A stretch of DNA of 64,000 nt from Saccharomycopsis crataegensis (lineage: Eukaryota > Ascomycota > Saccharomycetes > Ascoideales > Saccharomycopsidaceae). This document shows, piece by piece, positions 51,649-62,833 of this stretch (positions within the stretch are counted from its first letter, which is position 1; the number at the start of each line of letters is the position of its first letter). The notes under the pieces were generated by a model. The model did not search any database and was not told where the DNA came from. It saw nothing but the letters and a program-made list of their open reading frames with translations. A program made the position numbers and the translations under genes. The stretch lies in NCBI RefSeq assembly GCF_037102585.1, contig NW_027043829.1:930001-994000 (forward strand). The letters run 5' to 3'.

Positions 51649-52131
51649 TCATTTGTTCTTCATTCCACCTCTCTTTTCTAAGAAATCTTTGGCTTCATTA
51701 ATCTTAGTAGCCAAGTATGGAGAGCCTCCCTTATCAGGATGGTTTAACAACATAATTCTTCTATGAGTTTCCTTCAATTTATTTTTTGTCAAGTTACTTT
51801 CTCTAAGACCCAATATTTGCAATGCTTCTTTTGCTGACATTTTTTGACCGAATCCGCCCTTGACAAAAGCTTTGCCACCAATACCTGGTTGAGGCTTCTT
51901 GAAGACACCGGCAAGAAAATAGGCAGCAGCAAATGCGCCGGCGGTGGCAATATATGGATGTTCTGATACCGAATCGTAAGCCATGTTAAAATATTGTTCT
52001 GCAGTGCTCACTGGCTTCTGTTCGCTCATGGTGCTGCCTGCTTCGAGTGTAGAGGCTCCTCCGAAACCTTCCTCCTGCTGCTGATTGCGTCTTCTGAGAT
52101 ACTCGAGTTCTTGTTGTTGTGTGTTGGACAT
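51649..52131 (-). CDS. PAM18: Pam18/Tim14, J-protein of the import motor
   Basis: 160 residues. Pam18 stimulates Ssc1 (mitochondrial Hsp70) at the TIM23 channel. The N-terminus is Gln/Glu-rich and faces the intermembrane space, one transmembrane helix spans about 60-78 (YIATAGAFAAAYFLAGVF), and the J domain covers about 97-158 with the HPD motif at 131-133 (LNHPDKGGSPYLATKINEAK). KGGFGQKMSAKEALQILGL is the family start of the J domain. Length matches yeast Pam18 (168). Divergent from RLP24, 230 bases apart. Confidence 0.94.
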   Translation of the reverse strand: MSNTQQQELEYLRRRNQQQEEGFGGASTLEAGSTMSEQKPVSTAEQYFNMAYDSVSEHPYIATAGAFAAAYFLAGVFKKPQPGIGGKAFVKGGFGQKMSAKEALQILGLRESNLTKNKLKETHRRIMLLNHPDKGGSPYLATKINEAKDFLEKRGGMKNK

Positions 52132-52361
52132 TATTTAATGAAAGAGTGGTGTTTTGTCTTAGCGTTTACTCGTTGATTATCATTTCTCATGGTGAATTAA
52201 AAGTTTCAATTCAATTTGCAAAATTCAGTAACCTGCCGGGTAAGCACATCGCATCGAGAAGGGAAAAAAAAAAATTTTACTCACACAGAATTTTTTAATG
52301 GTGATGATCTAAGATTATAACAGTTAAGAAGTTATTATCCTTTACAGAAATTTAGACAAAT

Positions 52362-52964
52362 ATGAGAATCTATCAGTGTCATTTTTGCTCATCCCCAGTC
52401 TACCCTGGTCATGGTATCATGTTTGTGCGTAACGACGCCAAAGAATTTAGATTCTGTCGTTCCAAGTGCCATAAAGCATTCAAGCACCGTCGTAATCCAA
52501 GAAAATTGAAATGGACTAAAGCGTTCAGAAAAGCTGCTGGTAAGGAGCTTGCGGTTGACTCTACTTTGTCATTCAGTGCCAGAAGAAACGTCCCAGTCCG
52601 TTACAACAGAGATTTGGTTGAAACCACCTTGAAGGCCATGGACAGAGTTGAAGAAATACGACAAAAACGTGAAAGAGCATTCTACAAGAACAGAATGGCT
52701 GGTAATAAGGAAAGAGAATTGGCTAATGACAGAAAATTGGTCGAAGCTAATCCAGAGTTATTGAAGATGAGAGAAGTGGAAATTGCTAAGAAATTGGCTA
52801 AGCAAGAGGCTAGAGAAGCTGCTGCTTCCGCTATGGATGAAGATGAACAACAGGCTAGTGAAGACGAAGAAATGGACGTCGATGAAGAAAGCGAAACTGA
52901 AGCTGCCAAACAAAAGATTACTCTCAAAGCTAAGAGAAGAACCAAGAAGACTCTTAAATTTTAA
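52362..52964 (+). CDS. RLP24: Ribosome biogenesis protein Rlp24
   Basis: 200 residues. Rlp24 holds the place of ribosomal protein eL24 on pre-60S particles and recruits the AAA ATPase Afg2/Drg1, which releases it in the cytoplasm. The eL24-like zinc fold has [13 protein letters not shown] and [23 protein letters not shown] (about 6-53). The rest is helical and highly charged, ending with an acidic run ([18 protein letters not shown]) and the basic tail that binds Drg1. The absence of the ribosomal eL24 C-terminus and presence of the long tail separate it from RPL24. An A-run joined to TTTT just upstream (52264-52278) resembles an RRPE ribosome-biogenesis element. Confidence 0.94.
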   Translation: MRIYQCHFCSSPVYPGHGIMFVRNDAKEFRFCRSKCHKAFKHRRNPRKLKWTKAFRKAAGKELAVDSTLSFSARRNVPVRYNRDLVETTLKAMDRVEEIRQKRERAFYKNRMAGNKERELANDRKLVEANPELLKMREVEIAKKLAKQEAREAAASAMDEDEQQASEDEEMDVDEESETEAAKQKITLKAKRRTKKTLKF

Positions 52965-53104
52965 ATGCTTTAACTATTCATTTGCTTGAACATTTGATTG
53001 GTTTTTTTAAATTTGCTTAGTGGGTTCTTTGTTTTCTTGTACTTTTATTTCTTTTTCTTTATCTATTTTCCTTATATTGTTATTTCATTTTGGGTTACAT
53101 TTTG

Positions 53105-53142
53105 AAAAAAAAAATAAAAAAAAATAAAAAAAAATAAAAAAA
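53105..53142. repeat. (A9T)n tandem repeat downstream of RLP24
   Basis: Period-10 repeat AAAAAAAAAT, about 3.5 copies, in the convergent region between RLP24 and the TRM61-like gene. The 10-base phase of A-tracts predicts DNA curvature. Confidence 0.7.
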
Positions 53143-53243
53143 CGATAAAAAGTTTCTATTTTTTAATTCTATAATATAACGTCCTAATGTGGGAGATTGA
53201 GTATCTCTCACAATACAAATAATTGCATCAACAACTTTTTATT

Positions 53244-54356
53244 TTAGTCACTTATATTTGTAGTTTTATCCGACATTCTTTTGAATACACCAATAAACCC
53301 ACCAGCAAATACCCTGCCGCCAACTTTAGGTCTGCAAACAATACCCTTTGGACTTTCCTGCTCATCATGTTCATTATACTTTGATCTGATGAAGGCTCCC
53401 CTCAAATCCCACTCTCTCAATCCAGCACCAATTCCAGGCTGTAGCTCAAACACTTTATCCAAGTACAATTTATAAGGAAAGCCTGGGGTCTTAACTAAAT
53501 CAATGATAGGTAAAAATTGGGTAATGGAAGGTTGGAAAATAATCAACGGAGCATCAGTTTGTAAATTCTTAGCAATCTCTTCAACATGTGTCTCCGGAGA
53601 TGGCATGTCTAAAAAGCAACCACTTAAGAACTTGTGACTATTTCCAAATTTCGTGTACTGCTCCCTCCAATATCCTGATTGATTTTGCAACCATTGAGTT
53701 GGGCCCTCAGAATGGTGAAATTCAACATTATCAAAATATATACCCCGTTTGAAATGTTTGACATGTTTTTTCCCGGCATTCAAGTGGCTAACGTTACAGT
53801 CCAAAGAGTGCAAGATTGCTCCTCGAAGCAGTGGATCATTGTACAATTTCGCATAAGCATTGGCAGGATGCAAAAGTTTTGAAATTACTAGTGATAATGA
53901 CCCATGGCCGGTTCCTGCCTCGAGAAACTGTAAAGGTGGTTGTGTCAATTCATATTTTTCTGAGCCCTCAATCTTCCTCAAGCTTGGATAGTCAGCGATA
54001 ATGTTGGCCAAAGCACCTATAATGGTAGCGTCATAATGATATATTGGTTGGGCGCTTCTTTTGCATAAGCGAATGTACTCTTCCATAGAAGCATGGGTGG
54101 CAATAAATGGCTTGGGTTTCTTGTCCTCTCTATTCTTGGAAAAGAACGAGAATACCAAAGATCTTGGTTCTTTGCCGATTATATCATCATGTCTGATGTT
54201 TCCCTTATCGAGTCCGAATATTTCAGATTCTTTTAGTGATTCAATGAGCCAATAATTTCCTAATCTGTTTACCTGTTGAATGATAACAGAGTCACCAGGA
54301 CGGAAGGATTGGGAGCTCCATCTCTTTATAGTCCTAATCAGATTTTTACCAAACAT
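53244..54356 (-). CDS. Mitochondrial TRM61-like tRNA m1A methyltransferase
   Basis: 370 residues. N-terminal small domain with SFRPGDSVIIQQVNRLGNYWLI, as in the Gcd14/Trm61 family, then a class I methyltransferase with motif I FLEAGTGHGSLSLVIS (about residues 142-157). The N-terminus MFGKNLIRTIKRWSSQSFR is basic and Ser-rich, suggesting mitochondrial import. The nuclear-cytosolic Trm61 is shorter at this end and has EAGTGSGS at motif I. A mitochondrial relative comparable to TRMT61B, methylating adenosine in mitochondrial tRNA or rRNA, is the best guess. Substrate is inferred. Confidence 0.6.
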   Translation of the reverse strand: MFGKNLIRTIKRWSSQSFRPGDSVIIQQVNRLGNYWLIESLKESEIFGLDKGNIRHDDIIGKEPRSLVFSFFSKNREDKKPKPFIATHASMEEYIRLCKRSAQPIYHYDATIIGALANIIADYPSLRKIEGSEKYELTQPPLQFLEAGTGHGSLSLVISKLLHPANAYAKLYNDPLLRGAILHSLDCNVSHLNAGKKHVKHFKRGIYFDNVEFHHSEGPTQWLQNQSGYWREQYTKFGNSHKFLSGCFLDMPSPETHVEEIAKNLQTDAPLIIFQPSITQFLPIIDLVKTPGFPYKLYLDKVFELQPGIGAGLREWDLRGAFIRSKYNEHDEQESPKGIVCRPKVGGRVFAGGFIGVFKRMSDKTTNISD

Positions 54357-54560
54357 TATTTAGGAAGAATAACAAGTCTTTTGATATCTTGATGATCTTC
54401 CTTCAAGCTTGCCTAGGCAGTTAAAAAAAAAGAGAGAGAGAAAGAGAGAGAAAAAAATCGCGGGAAAAAAAATGCCAAACACAACTGGAACAAGTAGAAA
54501 ACGCAAAGACACAACGATATCCCCAAACAAACCGATTTCATTTCAAAGAAAACCACATGT

Positions 54561-54944
54561 ATGGAACTAGCGATTGATCCAGCCAATCTCCGCTCGCAGT
54601 TCCCGCTGGCAACTGCTGCAAAGGCTGTGCGAGTCAGGATTCTTGGGGCCGTTGAAAGCTACAGTGTGTCTACGATGTCCTTGACAATCAGTGGGATCCC
54701 TTCGGTGGTTCGGAACCCACAGCCAGTATCTGTTCTGCTTAACCTTATCCATCCAGGCAGTGTTGACCTGTTGGTGGTGTATCCAGGCTCACTAATTGAA
54801 CTTCATGGCTTTTACGACGGGTTGCAGCTCCTGGCCTTCAGGATCAAATCTCTAGACTCTAAAGGGTTCAATGACCTAGAACTTATTGGTTTCTTGCGCA
54901 GGCAATGCGATGGATTGGTTCCTTTGAACCATAACGGATGTTGA
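54561..54944 (+). CDS. TEN1: Small OB-fold protein, candidate telomere protein Ten1
   Basis: 127 residues. Predicted beta-rich: VRVRILGAVESYSVSTMSLTI, PVSVLLNLI, VDLLVVYPGSLIELHGFYDG and LQLLAFRIKSLD form the strands of a compact OB fold, followed by a short C-terminal helix. Size and strand order fit Candida Ten1, the smallest subunit of the Cdc13-Stn1-Ten1 complex that caps telomeres and promotes lagging-strand fill-in. The alternatives are Rpa3 or another small OB protein. No residue-level signature exists for Ten1, so this is an inference from fold and size. Confidence 0.42.
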   Translation: MELAIDPANLRSQFPLATAAKAVRVRILGAVESYSVSTMSLTISGIPSVVRNPQPVSVLLNLIHPGSVDLLVVYPGSLIELHGFYDGLQLLAFRIKSLDSKGFNDLELIGFLRRQCDGLVPLNHNGC

Positions 54945-54979
54945 TTCTTCTTCTTCTTCTTCTTCTTCTTCTTCTTCTT
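54945..54979. repeat. (TTC)n microsatellite
   Basis: About twelve TTC units immediately after the TEN1-candidate stop codon. Confidence 0.85.
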
Positions 54980-55334
54980 GTTATTATAATGTAATTGTAG
55001 TGTGTAGTACCCCCTTCCTTTCTGGCACGTGGTTTTCTGGTCAACTTTTGTGTTTTTATTTTTTTTTATTTCATTCAACAATAGCCCCTATACAAGTGGA
55101 ATAGTAACGAACAACTGATTGGATATTTGTAACTGTTTTTATTTTCTTGTGGGCACCGATACAAAAGCAACAGAAGTGTTTCAGTTTTCCTACAAGTCTC
55201 TTTTTTCGCTTTTTTTTTTGCGGCATTTCTCCATCTATCACGGTGTTCCCGTTGTGATTTACCTGTCAATTTGTTATTATTATCATTAAACATACCAGAA
55301 ATTCTAGCCAAACCTAATAAAATTGAATCAAAAC
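54980..55334. other. Intergenic, promoter of the AP180 gene
   Basis: CACGTG at 55026-55031 and a T-run (55209-55219). No gene seen. Confidence 0.5.
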
Positions 55335-57410
55335 ATGACAACCTATGAGAAAATTGTCAAAGGGGCCACCAAAATCAAAGTTGCGGCCCCAAAGCCCAAG
55401 TATATCGAACCAATTTTGATGTCTACCTCTCGGAAAGAAGATTTCAGAAATGTCATGAATTATCTTCGCCCCCGTTTACAAGATTCGGCTTGGTCAATAG
55501 TTTATAAATCGTTGATTGTTTTGCATATCATGATCAGAGAAGGCGAAAGAAATGTAACCTTGGACTACTTGGCTGATCGTCCAGAATATCTTGAAATAAA
55601 CAAGATAGCATCTAACAATCCGGATAGCAGGTCACTTCTGAAATACGCTAGATATCTCGCTGTCAGAGCTCAAGGTTTTGCGGACACTGAAGTGGATTAC
55701 GTCAGAGATGAGCAATTGAATAATAGTTCTTTCAGCCGCAGGTCCGAAAACAGTGGCGGAAGATTAAGAAATCTACTGATTGAAAAAGGCTTATTAAAGG
55801 AAGTGGAAAGCGTAGAAAGACAGATTGAATCTTTGCTCAGGTGCAAATTTCAAGAGGTAGAGGTCAATAACGATATTATTCTTACTACTTTTCGTTTATT
55901 GGTTCATGATCTTTTGGCATTATACCAATCCTTAAATGAAGGGGTTATAAATATCTTGGAACATTATTTTGAAATGGGTAAACCTGAAGCGGCGTTCTCA
56001 TTGAAAATTTATAAAAGATTTGTCAAGTTGACTGCAGATGTGGTGAGTTATTTAAGAACCGCAAAGCATTTGGAATACGTTACAAAATTGCATGTTCCAG
56101 TAATCAAGCATGCACCAACGGCATTGGCGGACAGCTTGGAAGAATATTTGAATGATAAAGATTTCGAAACTATTAGAAAGCAGTATTTGGCTGAAAAGGA
56201 CAGCAAGGATTCAAAAGGTTCACAAAGTGCTCTTGCCACTAAAACGAAGCCCCCTTCGAGTGTTAGTGAAAAGACCCCTAAAACTTCAAGGAACTCTGCG
56301 ATAACTCAACCAGCAAAGTCTCCTGCTGCAAGCTCTAATGAAACCGCATCAACTGGCTTGGTTGTTCAAACAACTGGTAGTAACCCTTTTGCCCATTTGA
56401 TCCAAACTCAACAGATGCAATTACAGCCTGCAGTTATTCAACCTGTTGTTCTTCCTCAGCAAACTCTGTTTGTGCCGCAACAACAGCCCCAAATTTTGGG
56501 AATGAATCCTGGGCAACAGGTGTTTGCCATCAACCAACAGCAACAACAGTTTCCTGTGAACCCTCAACAATTTCAGCAGCAACAAGTCTTCAATGGTATG
56601 CAACAAGTTCCACAGCAATCGCATGTTCATAATCCTTTTGCACAGACTAATCCTCAGTTGCAACCATTGTCAACTGGCTTTGGATTTGGCAACGTGCAAG
56701 CCACTCTGAATATGATGGGAGCCACTTTGGGTAATATTACGGAAAATGCTCCGCTTTCTGTTAATTCAAATATCACAGGAAGTACTTCTAGTAGCGGAAC
56801 TTCTTTGAACAGAAGCAAATCCGTAAATCCTTTCTCTATGGGTAATTATACCACCGGTATTTCTTCTTCAAGTGCTGCAAATAACCCATTTTCGGCTAAT
56901 GGTCTTGGTCGTAGCTCATCGATGAAGGTCATGCCAACTGGATCAAATAATCCTTTCAGCTCCAACAATTTATCTGCAATAACATCTAGCTCCACAAATA
57001 ACCCTATATCATCTCAGATGGGCACCCTCAAAGCCCAGCCAACTGGCCATAATCCATTCTCCGCCCCCGCGCAAACACAGCAACAGGCTTTGATGCCACA
57101 GCCGACTTTTGGAGGGTTAGAAAACTTGCCCACCGTTCCTGTTTTCCCCGATACTCAAAGGGACCTTTCCAATCAAATGGCATTAAACAACGCTCAAGCT
57201 CAGTTAAATCAAAATAAGCAGCAAATGATATTTCAACAAACCGGACAAACGCAGGTACCAGGACAACAATTTAATGGTTTTAATCAAGTGCAAACGATGA
57301 ATGGTCAAAATGGGTTTGCTACAAACCAGTTTGGTCAAATTTCTCAGCAGCAACCTGCGATTGGAGGTATTCAACACTCTTATATGAATCATAACGTTAG
57401 CTTGATTTAG
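55335..57410 (+). CDS. YAP1801: AP180/CALM clathrin adaptor (Yap1801/Yap1802)
   Basis: 691 residues from the ATG at 55335. ANTH domain (about 1-270): YEKIVKGATKIKVAAPKPKY carries the lysine-rich PI(4,5)P2-binding motif, then WSIVYKSLIVLHIMIREGE and KYARYLAVRAQGF. The long C-terminal half is Gln/Asn/Ser-rich and disordered, with at least six NPF tripeptides (NPFAHL, NPFAQT, NPFSMG, NPFSAN, NPFSSN, NPFSAP) that bind EH domains of Pan1 and Ede1. The protein recruits clathrin and cargo such as synaptobrevin homologues at endocytic sites. CTG-clade yeasts usually have one gene for the yeast pair, so the choice of symbol is nominal. Confidence 0.88.
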   Translation: MTTYEKIVKGATKIKVAAPKPKYIEPILMSTSRKEDFRNVMNYLRPRLQDSAWSIVYKSLIVLHIMIREGERNVTLDYLADRPEYLEINKIASNNPDSRSLLKYARYLAVRAQGFADTEVDYVRDEQLNNSSFSRRSENSGGRLRNLLIEKGLLKEVESVERQIESLLRCKFQEVEVNNDIILTTFRLLVHDLLALYQSLNEGVINILEHYFEMGKPEAAFSLKIYKRFVKLTADVVSYLRTAKHLEYVTKLHVPVIKHAPTALADSLEEYLNDKDFETIRKQYLAEKDSKDSKGSQSALATKTKPPSSVSEKTPKTSRNSAITQPAKSPAASSNETASTGLVVQTTGSNPFAHLIQTQQMQLQPAVIQPVVLPQQTLFVPQQQPQILGMNPGQQVFAINQQQQQFPVNPQQFQQQQVFNGMQQVPQQSHVHNPFAQTNPQLQPLSTGFGFGNVQATLNMMGATLGNITENAPLSVNSNITGSTSSSGTSLNRSKSVNPFSMGNYTTGISSSSAANNPFSANGLGRSSSMKVMPTGSNNPFSSNNLSAITSSSTNNPISSQMGTLKAQPTGHNPFSAPAQTQQQALMPQPTFGGLENLPTVPVFPDTQRDLSNQMALNNAQAQLNQNKQQMIFQQTGQTQVPGQQFNGFNQVQTMNGQNGFATNQFGQISQQQPAIGGIQHSYMNHNVSLI

Positions 57411-57906
57411 ATTATCGTATAATTCTAAGTTTAATCATATAATTTCGAAAAAAAAAAAAAAAAAAGGAAAAAAAAATTATACAAAAAAAAAAAAAAAAGA
57501 GAGAAAAAAAAAAAGATAGAAGGCTATAATTTTTTTTTTAATTATGCATATTTATATTCTCACTGTTTGTTTTCCCTTCTCTTACTGACTATGAAATATT
57601 TTCTTTTTCCATTTTCTTCTTTATTTTCTTTTTTGTTGGGTTCCCATTATCTATTATTGGATCAAAAAATTGAATAATTTTTGTTGTTTTTTTAATCAAA
57701 CGTCTTTATGAATAAAAATGAACATATATTCTAGCTAGTAGAAAAAAAAATGGAACTCAGAACAATATTGATACAGTGGAAATTCAGAAAACGGCAATCC
57801 AGCCCTCTCCCATATCGACCAGCCGCTGTGTAAATGGCATCAGCAGATATTCCTTCGATTGACGTATGCGATGAAACATGAGGACAAAATCAAGTCATGA
57901 TTGCAA
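57411..57906. other. Convergent intergenic region with long A-tracts
   Basis: A-runs at 57448-57466 and 57484-57500 with short purine interruptions, then T-rich DNA. No gene seen. Confidence 0.6.
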
Positions 57907-58240
57907 TCATTCATATCGACAATCAAAGCAGCAATTTGAGCCGTAATCACTAGAGAAGCTGCATAATCCACACAACACTTTTTCACACACATGGCACTGG
58001 AATTCAGTAATATCGTCACAGTAATAGTTTCTACTGCTGCTAAGATCTTTTTCACATACTTGGCAGATTAAACGGATTGGAACTGATTCGTCGGCTCTAC
58101 ATTGCTGTGGGGTGTTGTTTCTTCCATTGACACTTCTAACAATTGTTGGCCAAAATGGTTTTTGATGAAACTCATTACAGTGGTCCGAAGTTGCCACCAG
58201 CATCATGTCATGGTTTTCGAGGTTTCTACTTTCCTGCTGC

Positions 58241-58287
<47 letters not shown>

Positions 58288-58800
58288 TAGTTTCTTTTCA
58301 TAGTCTCGTGAGCCCTGCATTAATAGAGAAACGGTTTTAGCTGAGAACGTTAGATGTTAGTATTATCATGCATGTTGGTAATAATAAATGCTTCAAAAAT
58401 GGATAAAAAAAAATAAAAAAAATACGCGTCGCGTCGCGTAATGTCTTTCCAAAAGATGGCAGTAAACGGGCAAACTTTTGAAGAACAAGAGAAAAGATAA
58501 AATTAACTTACTATGTAGTTCAGTCTCTATTCTTCTTAGTTGTCTTCTTTTAGCATTTTCAAACTCCGAGAAACAAGATACCTGCTTGTTGCCGTTGCCA
58601 ATGTGGAACGATGCCCCAGTATCTTGGAACGTGAAGTTTTTGCAATTGAACAACACTTCGGAACCACCTAATTCGGATCTCCCTCTTTTCCTGTTGGTAT
58701 TTATATTATCATTCATACTAAAGAAATCAAATCGCGAAGAATTTGGATTGGAACTATCATGGAAAGGTTGGAAAACAACCGGTTGGTTGAATTGATTCAT
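57907..58800 (-). CDS. Unknown Cys-rich protein with polyQ, two exons
   Basis: Model: exon 1 58800-58512, intron 58511-58341 (171 bases; GTAAGT donor, ATACTAAC branch, TTCTCAG acceptor), exon 2 58340-57907, giving 240 residues. The joined text reads RRIETELHTKTVSLLMQGSRDY. Exon 1 is polar, with a KRGR nuclear-type signal and a helix FENAKRRQLRRIETELH. Exon 2 holds about 17 glutamines, then a C-terminal Cys cluster in CxxC pairs (ICQVCEKDL, YYCDDITEFQCHVCEKVLCGLC, NCCFDC), which looks like a double zinc-ribbon or treble-clef. I do not recognise the family. The intron contains three tandem CGCGT units, a cell-cycle-type promoter motif, so an internal start producing an exon-2-only protein from the ATG at 58320 is conceivable. 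Confidence 0.65.
58234..58286. repeat. CAA/CAG trinucleotide repeat encoding polyQ
   Basis: About 17 units, mostly CAA on the coding minus strand with three CAG at the downstream end. Length is likely polymorphic. Confidence 0.9.
58424..58439. promoter_or_regulatory. Three tandem CGCGT (MCB-like) units inside an intron
   Basis: ACGCGT CGCGT CGCGT in direct 5-base tandem. MBF sites are ACGCG/CGCGT. The cluster sits in the intron of the Cys-rich polyQ gene, about 85 bases upstream of its exon 2. Confidence 0.55.
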
Positions 58801-59236
58801 TTTTGAGCGCGAAGGATAACGAAGGAAAAAAAGGTTGACTCAGTTGAAAAGTGTAAATATTTAGCTCTATGCTATATATAGCTTCACGTTCTTATGCTGC
58901 CTTGGAAATAATGTACTGATATGAGAAGAATCCTCGATTGGAAAAGTAAGGTAAAGAAAGAACGAGAGTACGAGAGAGAGATAAAAAAAAAAAGCCGTAA
59001 ATCTATCTTTGACATATTTTCAGTCACATGATCATCCCTCTGCGTTAGCCATAACCATATAATATTTCCTTAGCAATTAACAATTCCTTTTCGCTCCTTC
59101 CGAATGACTTGAGACTAGTTACTGTACAATCAATCAAAGAAATAAAAGGTCTCCGAGATTGATAAGATTTTTTAAAAAACATTACATTTATTTATTCGCA
59201 TTATTTAAGGAACCCACATTTGTACTAACCCATCAA
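58801..59236. other. Intergenic region, no gene seen
   Basis: Promoter of the Cys-rich polyQ gene and 3' flank of PUT2. A purine tract (58956-58993) and a GCGCGAA near 58807 are the only features noted. Confidence 0.5.
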
Positions 59237-61458
<2,222 letters not shown>

Positions 61459-62676
61459 ATGGCAGAACCAAACAGTAATCAAGGGAACTTGACCCAGTTC
61501 CGTATCTTAACTGGCTCTTACGAACATAATTTGCTTTGTTTATCACTTATCGTGCCTAGGAATCCTGAAAAAACTCCAGTTTTTCAGCCTATTTTCCATT
61601 TTGAATCACATTCATTATCGATCTATTCCATCAGTTCTTCCAAAAGATACCTCGTAACCGGATCCAAGGATGAGCATGTGAAGATCTATGATTTACAGAA
61701 GCGTAAAGAATTAGGAGACTTGTTGGCCCATCAAGGTTCAGTCAACACTTTGAAGTTTTCAAATAACGGCAAGTGGTTATTATCTGGGTCAAATGATAAT
61801 ACAATAATCATTTGGGGAGTTCAAGATTGGGAACTTTTTGGGAAATTAAAGGGCCATAAGGATGCCGTTAATGACTTGGCCATTCATCCATCAAATAAGA
61901 TTGCTATTAGTTGTTCAAATGACAATACTTTAAGATTATGGAATTTGATGACGGTTAAGAAAGCTGCGGTCTTGAAATTAAAATACAAAATCACGAAAGC
62001 CCAAAAACCACAAATTATCCGATGGTCATTAGAAGGGAACTATTTCGTTGTTGCTCTCATGAACAGAGTTCTCATTTATGATACTAATACCAGTAAAGTT
62101 GTTCACATTATGAAGATGAAACATACAATTATGCATATGGAAATTTATAAGATCAAGGAAGTGGAGTATTTGGTTATAAGTCTTAACAATGCGTCAATAG
62201 AGTTCTTCGATCTTCATAAAGTCATTGATTCTCATAAAGATGATGATGAGGAAGAAGAAGAAGAAGAAACTAAAAAACCAGATGAACCCGAATTTAGACT
62301 CATCGGTCATGCTAGCCGTGTGAAGGACTTCAAGTTATTCCAGCCTAGTGATTGTGATACAGTGTTTTTTATTTCTATTTCCTCAGACGGTAAAATTGTT
62401 GTTTGGAACATGGACACTAAGGATCAAATTGCCGTATACGACGCGGGTGAAAGATTGAATTGTGTGGAAGTTGTTCCTGAAGCAGTTGAAAAAACCGCCA
62501 CCATGAGAAAAAGACAACTTGAAGCTACGGATTCCGGTTATAAGACTGAAAGTGAATATGAAACTGATGGCGAAGGATCCAGAAAAATCTTATTCGGTAC
62601 TGGTGGTAATAAGAAAAAGAGAACGAAGAATAAGAAGATGAAGCGTGAGAATAAGGCTTCTGTCGAAATTGAATGA
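61459..62676 (+). CDS. MAK11: WD40 ribosome biogenesis protein Mak11
   Basis: 405 residues. Mak11 (PAK1-interacting protein homologue) is needed early in 60S subunit assembly and for maintenance of M1 killer RNA. WD40 repeats are readable as YLVTGSKDEHVKIYDL, WLLSGSNDNTIIIWGV, IAISCSNDNTLRLWNL and a later ISSDGKIVVWNM; the first repeats are strong, the later ones degenerate. An acidic insert (DDDEEEEEEET, about 257-267) and a lysine-rich tail (NKKKRTKNKKMKR) are family-typical. The start ITGSYEHNLL-like RILTGSYEHNLLCLSL matches the family. Confidence 0.88.
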   Translation: MAEPNSNQGNLTQFRILTGSYEHNLLCLSLIVPRNPEKTPVFQPIFHFESHSLSIYSISSSKRYLVTGSKDEHVKIYDLQKRKELGDLLAHQGSVNTLKFSNNGKWLLSGSNDNTIIIWGVQDWELFGKLKGHKDAVNDLAIHPSNKIAISCSNDNTLRLWNLMTVKKAAVLKLKYKITKAQKPQIIRWSLEGNYFVVALMNRVLIYDTNTSKVVHIMKMKHTIMHMEIYKIKEVEYLVISLNNASIEFFDLHKVIDSHKDDDEEEEEEETKKPDEPEFRLIGHASRVKDFKLFQPSDCDTVFFISISSDGKIVVWNMDTKDQIAVYDAGERLNCVEVVPEAVEKTATMRKRQLEATDSGYKTESEYETDGEGSRKILFGTGGNKKKRTKNKKMKRENKASVEIE

Positions 62677-62833
62677 GCTAATTGTATAATATCTAAAATG
62701 AAAAATAAATAAAAAAAACGGTTGCCTGCATTTTTCTAATTTACATAATGATATTCGTTGTAAAATATTAAAACATTATTAAATTAATTGAAGATCTTAA
62801 AACACTACTATAATATACACTAAAACTTCAACT

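Noticed and set aside
51994-52176. Plus-strand open frame across the PAM18 start
   Set aside because: Shadow of the PAM18 coding strand.
57840-58055. 71-codon minus-strand frame overlapping the end of the Cys-rich gene
   Set aside because: Alternative-frame reading of the Cys-rich exon; the spliced frame explains the region better.
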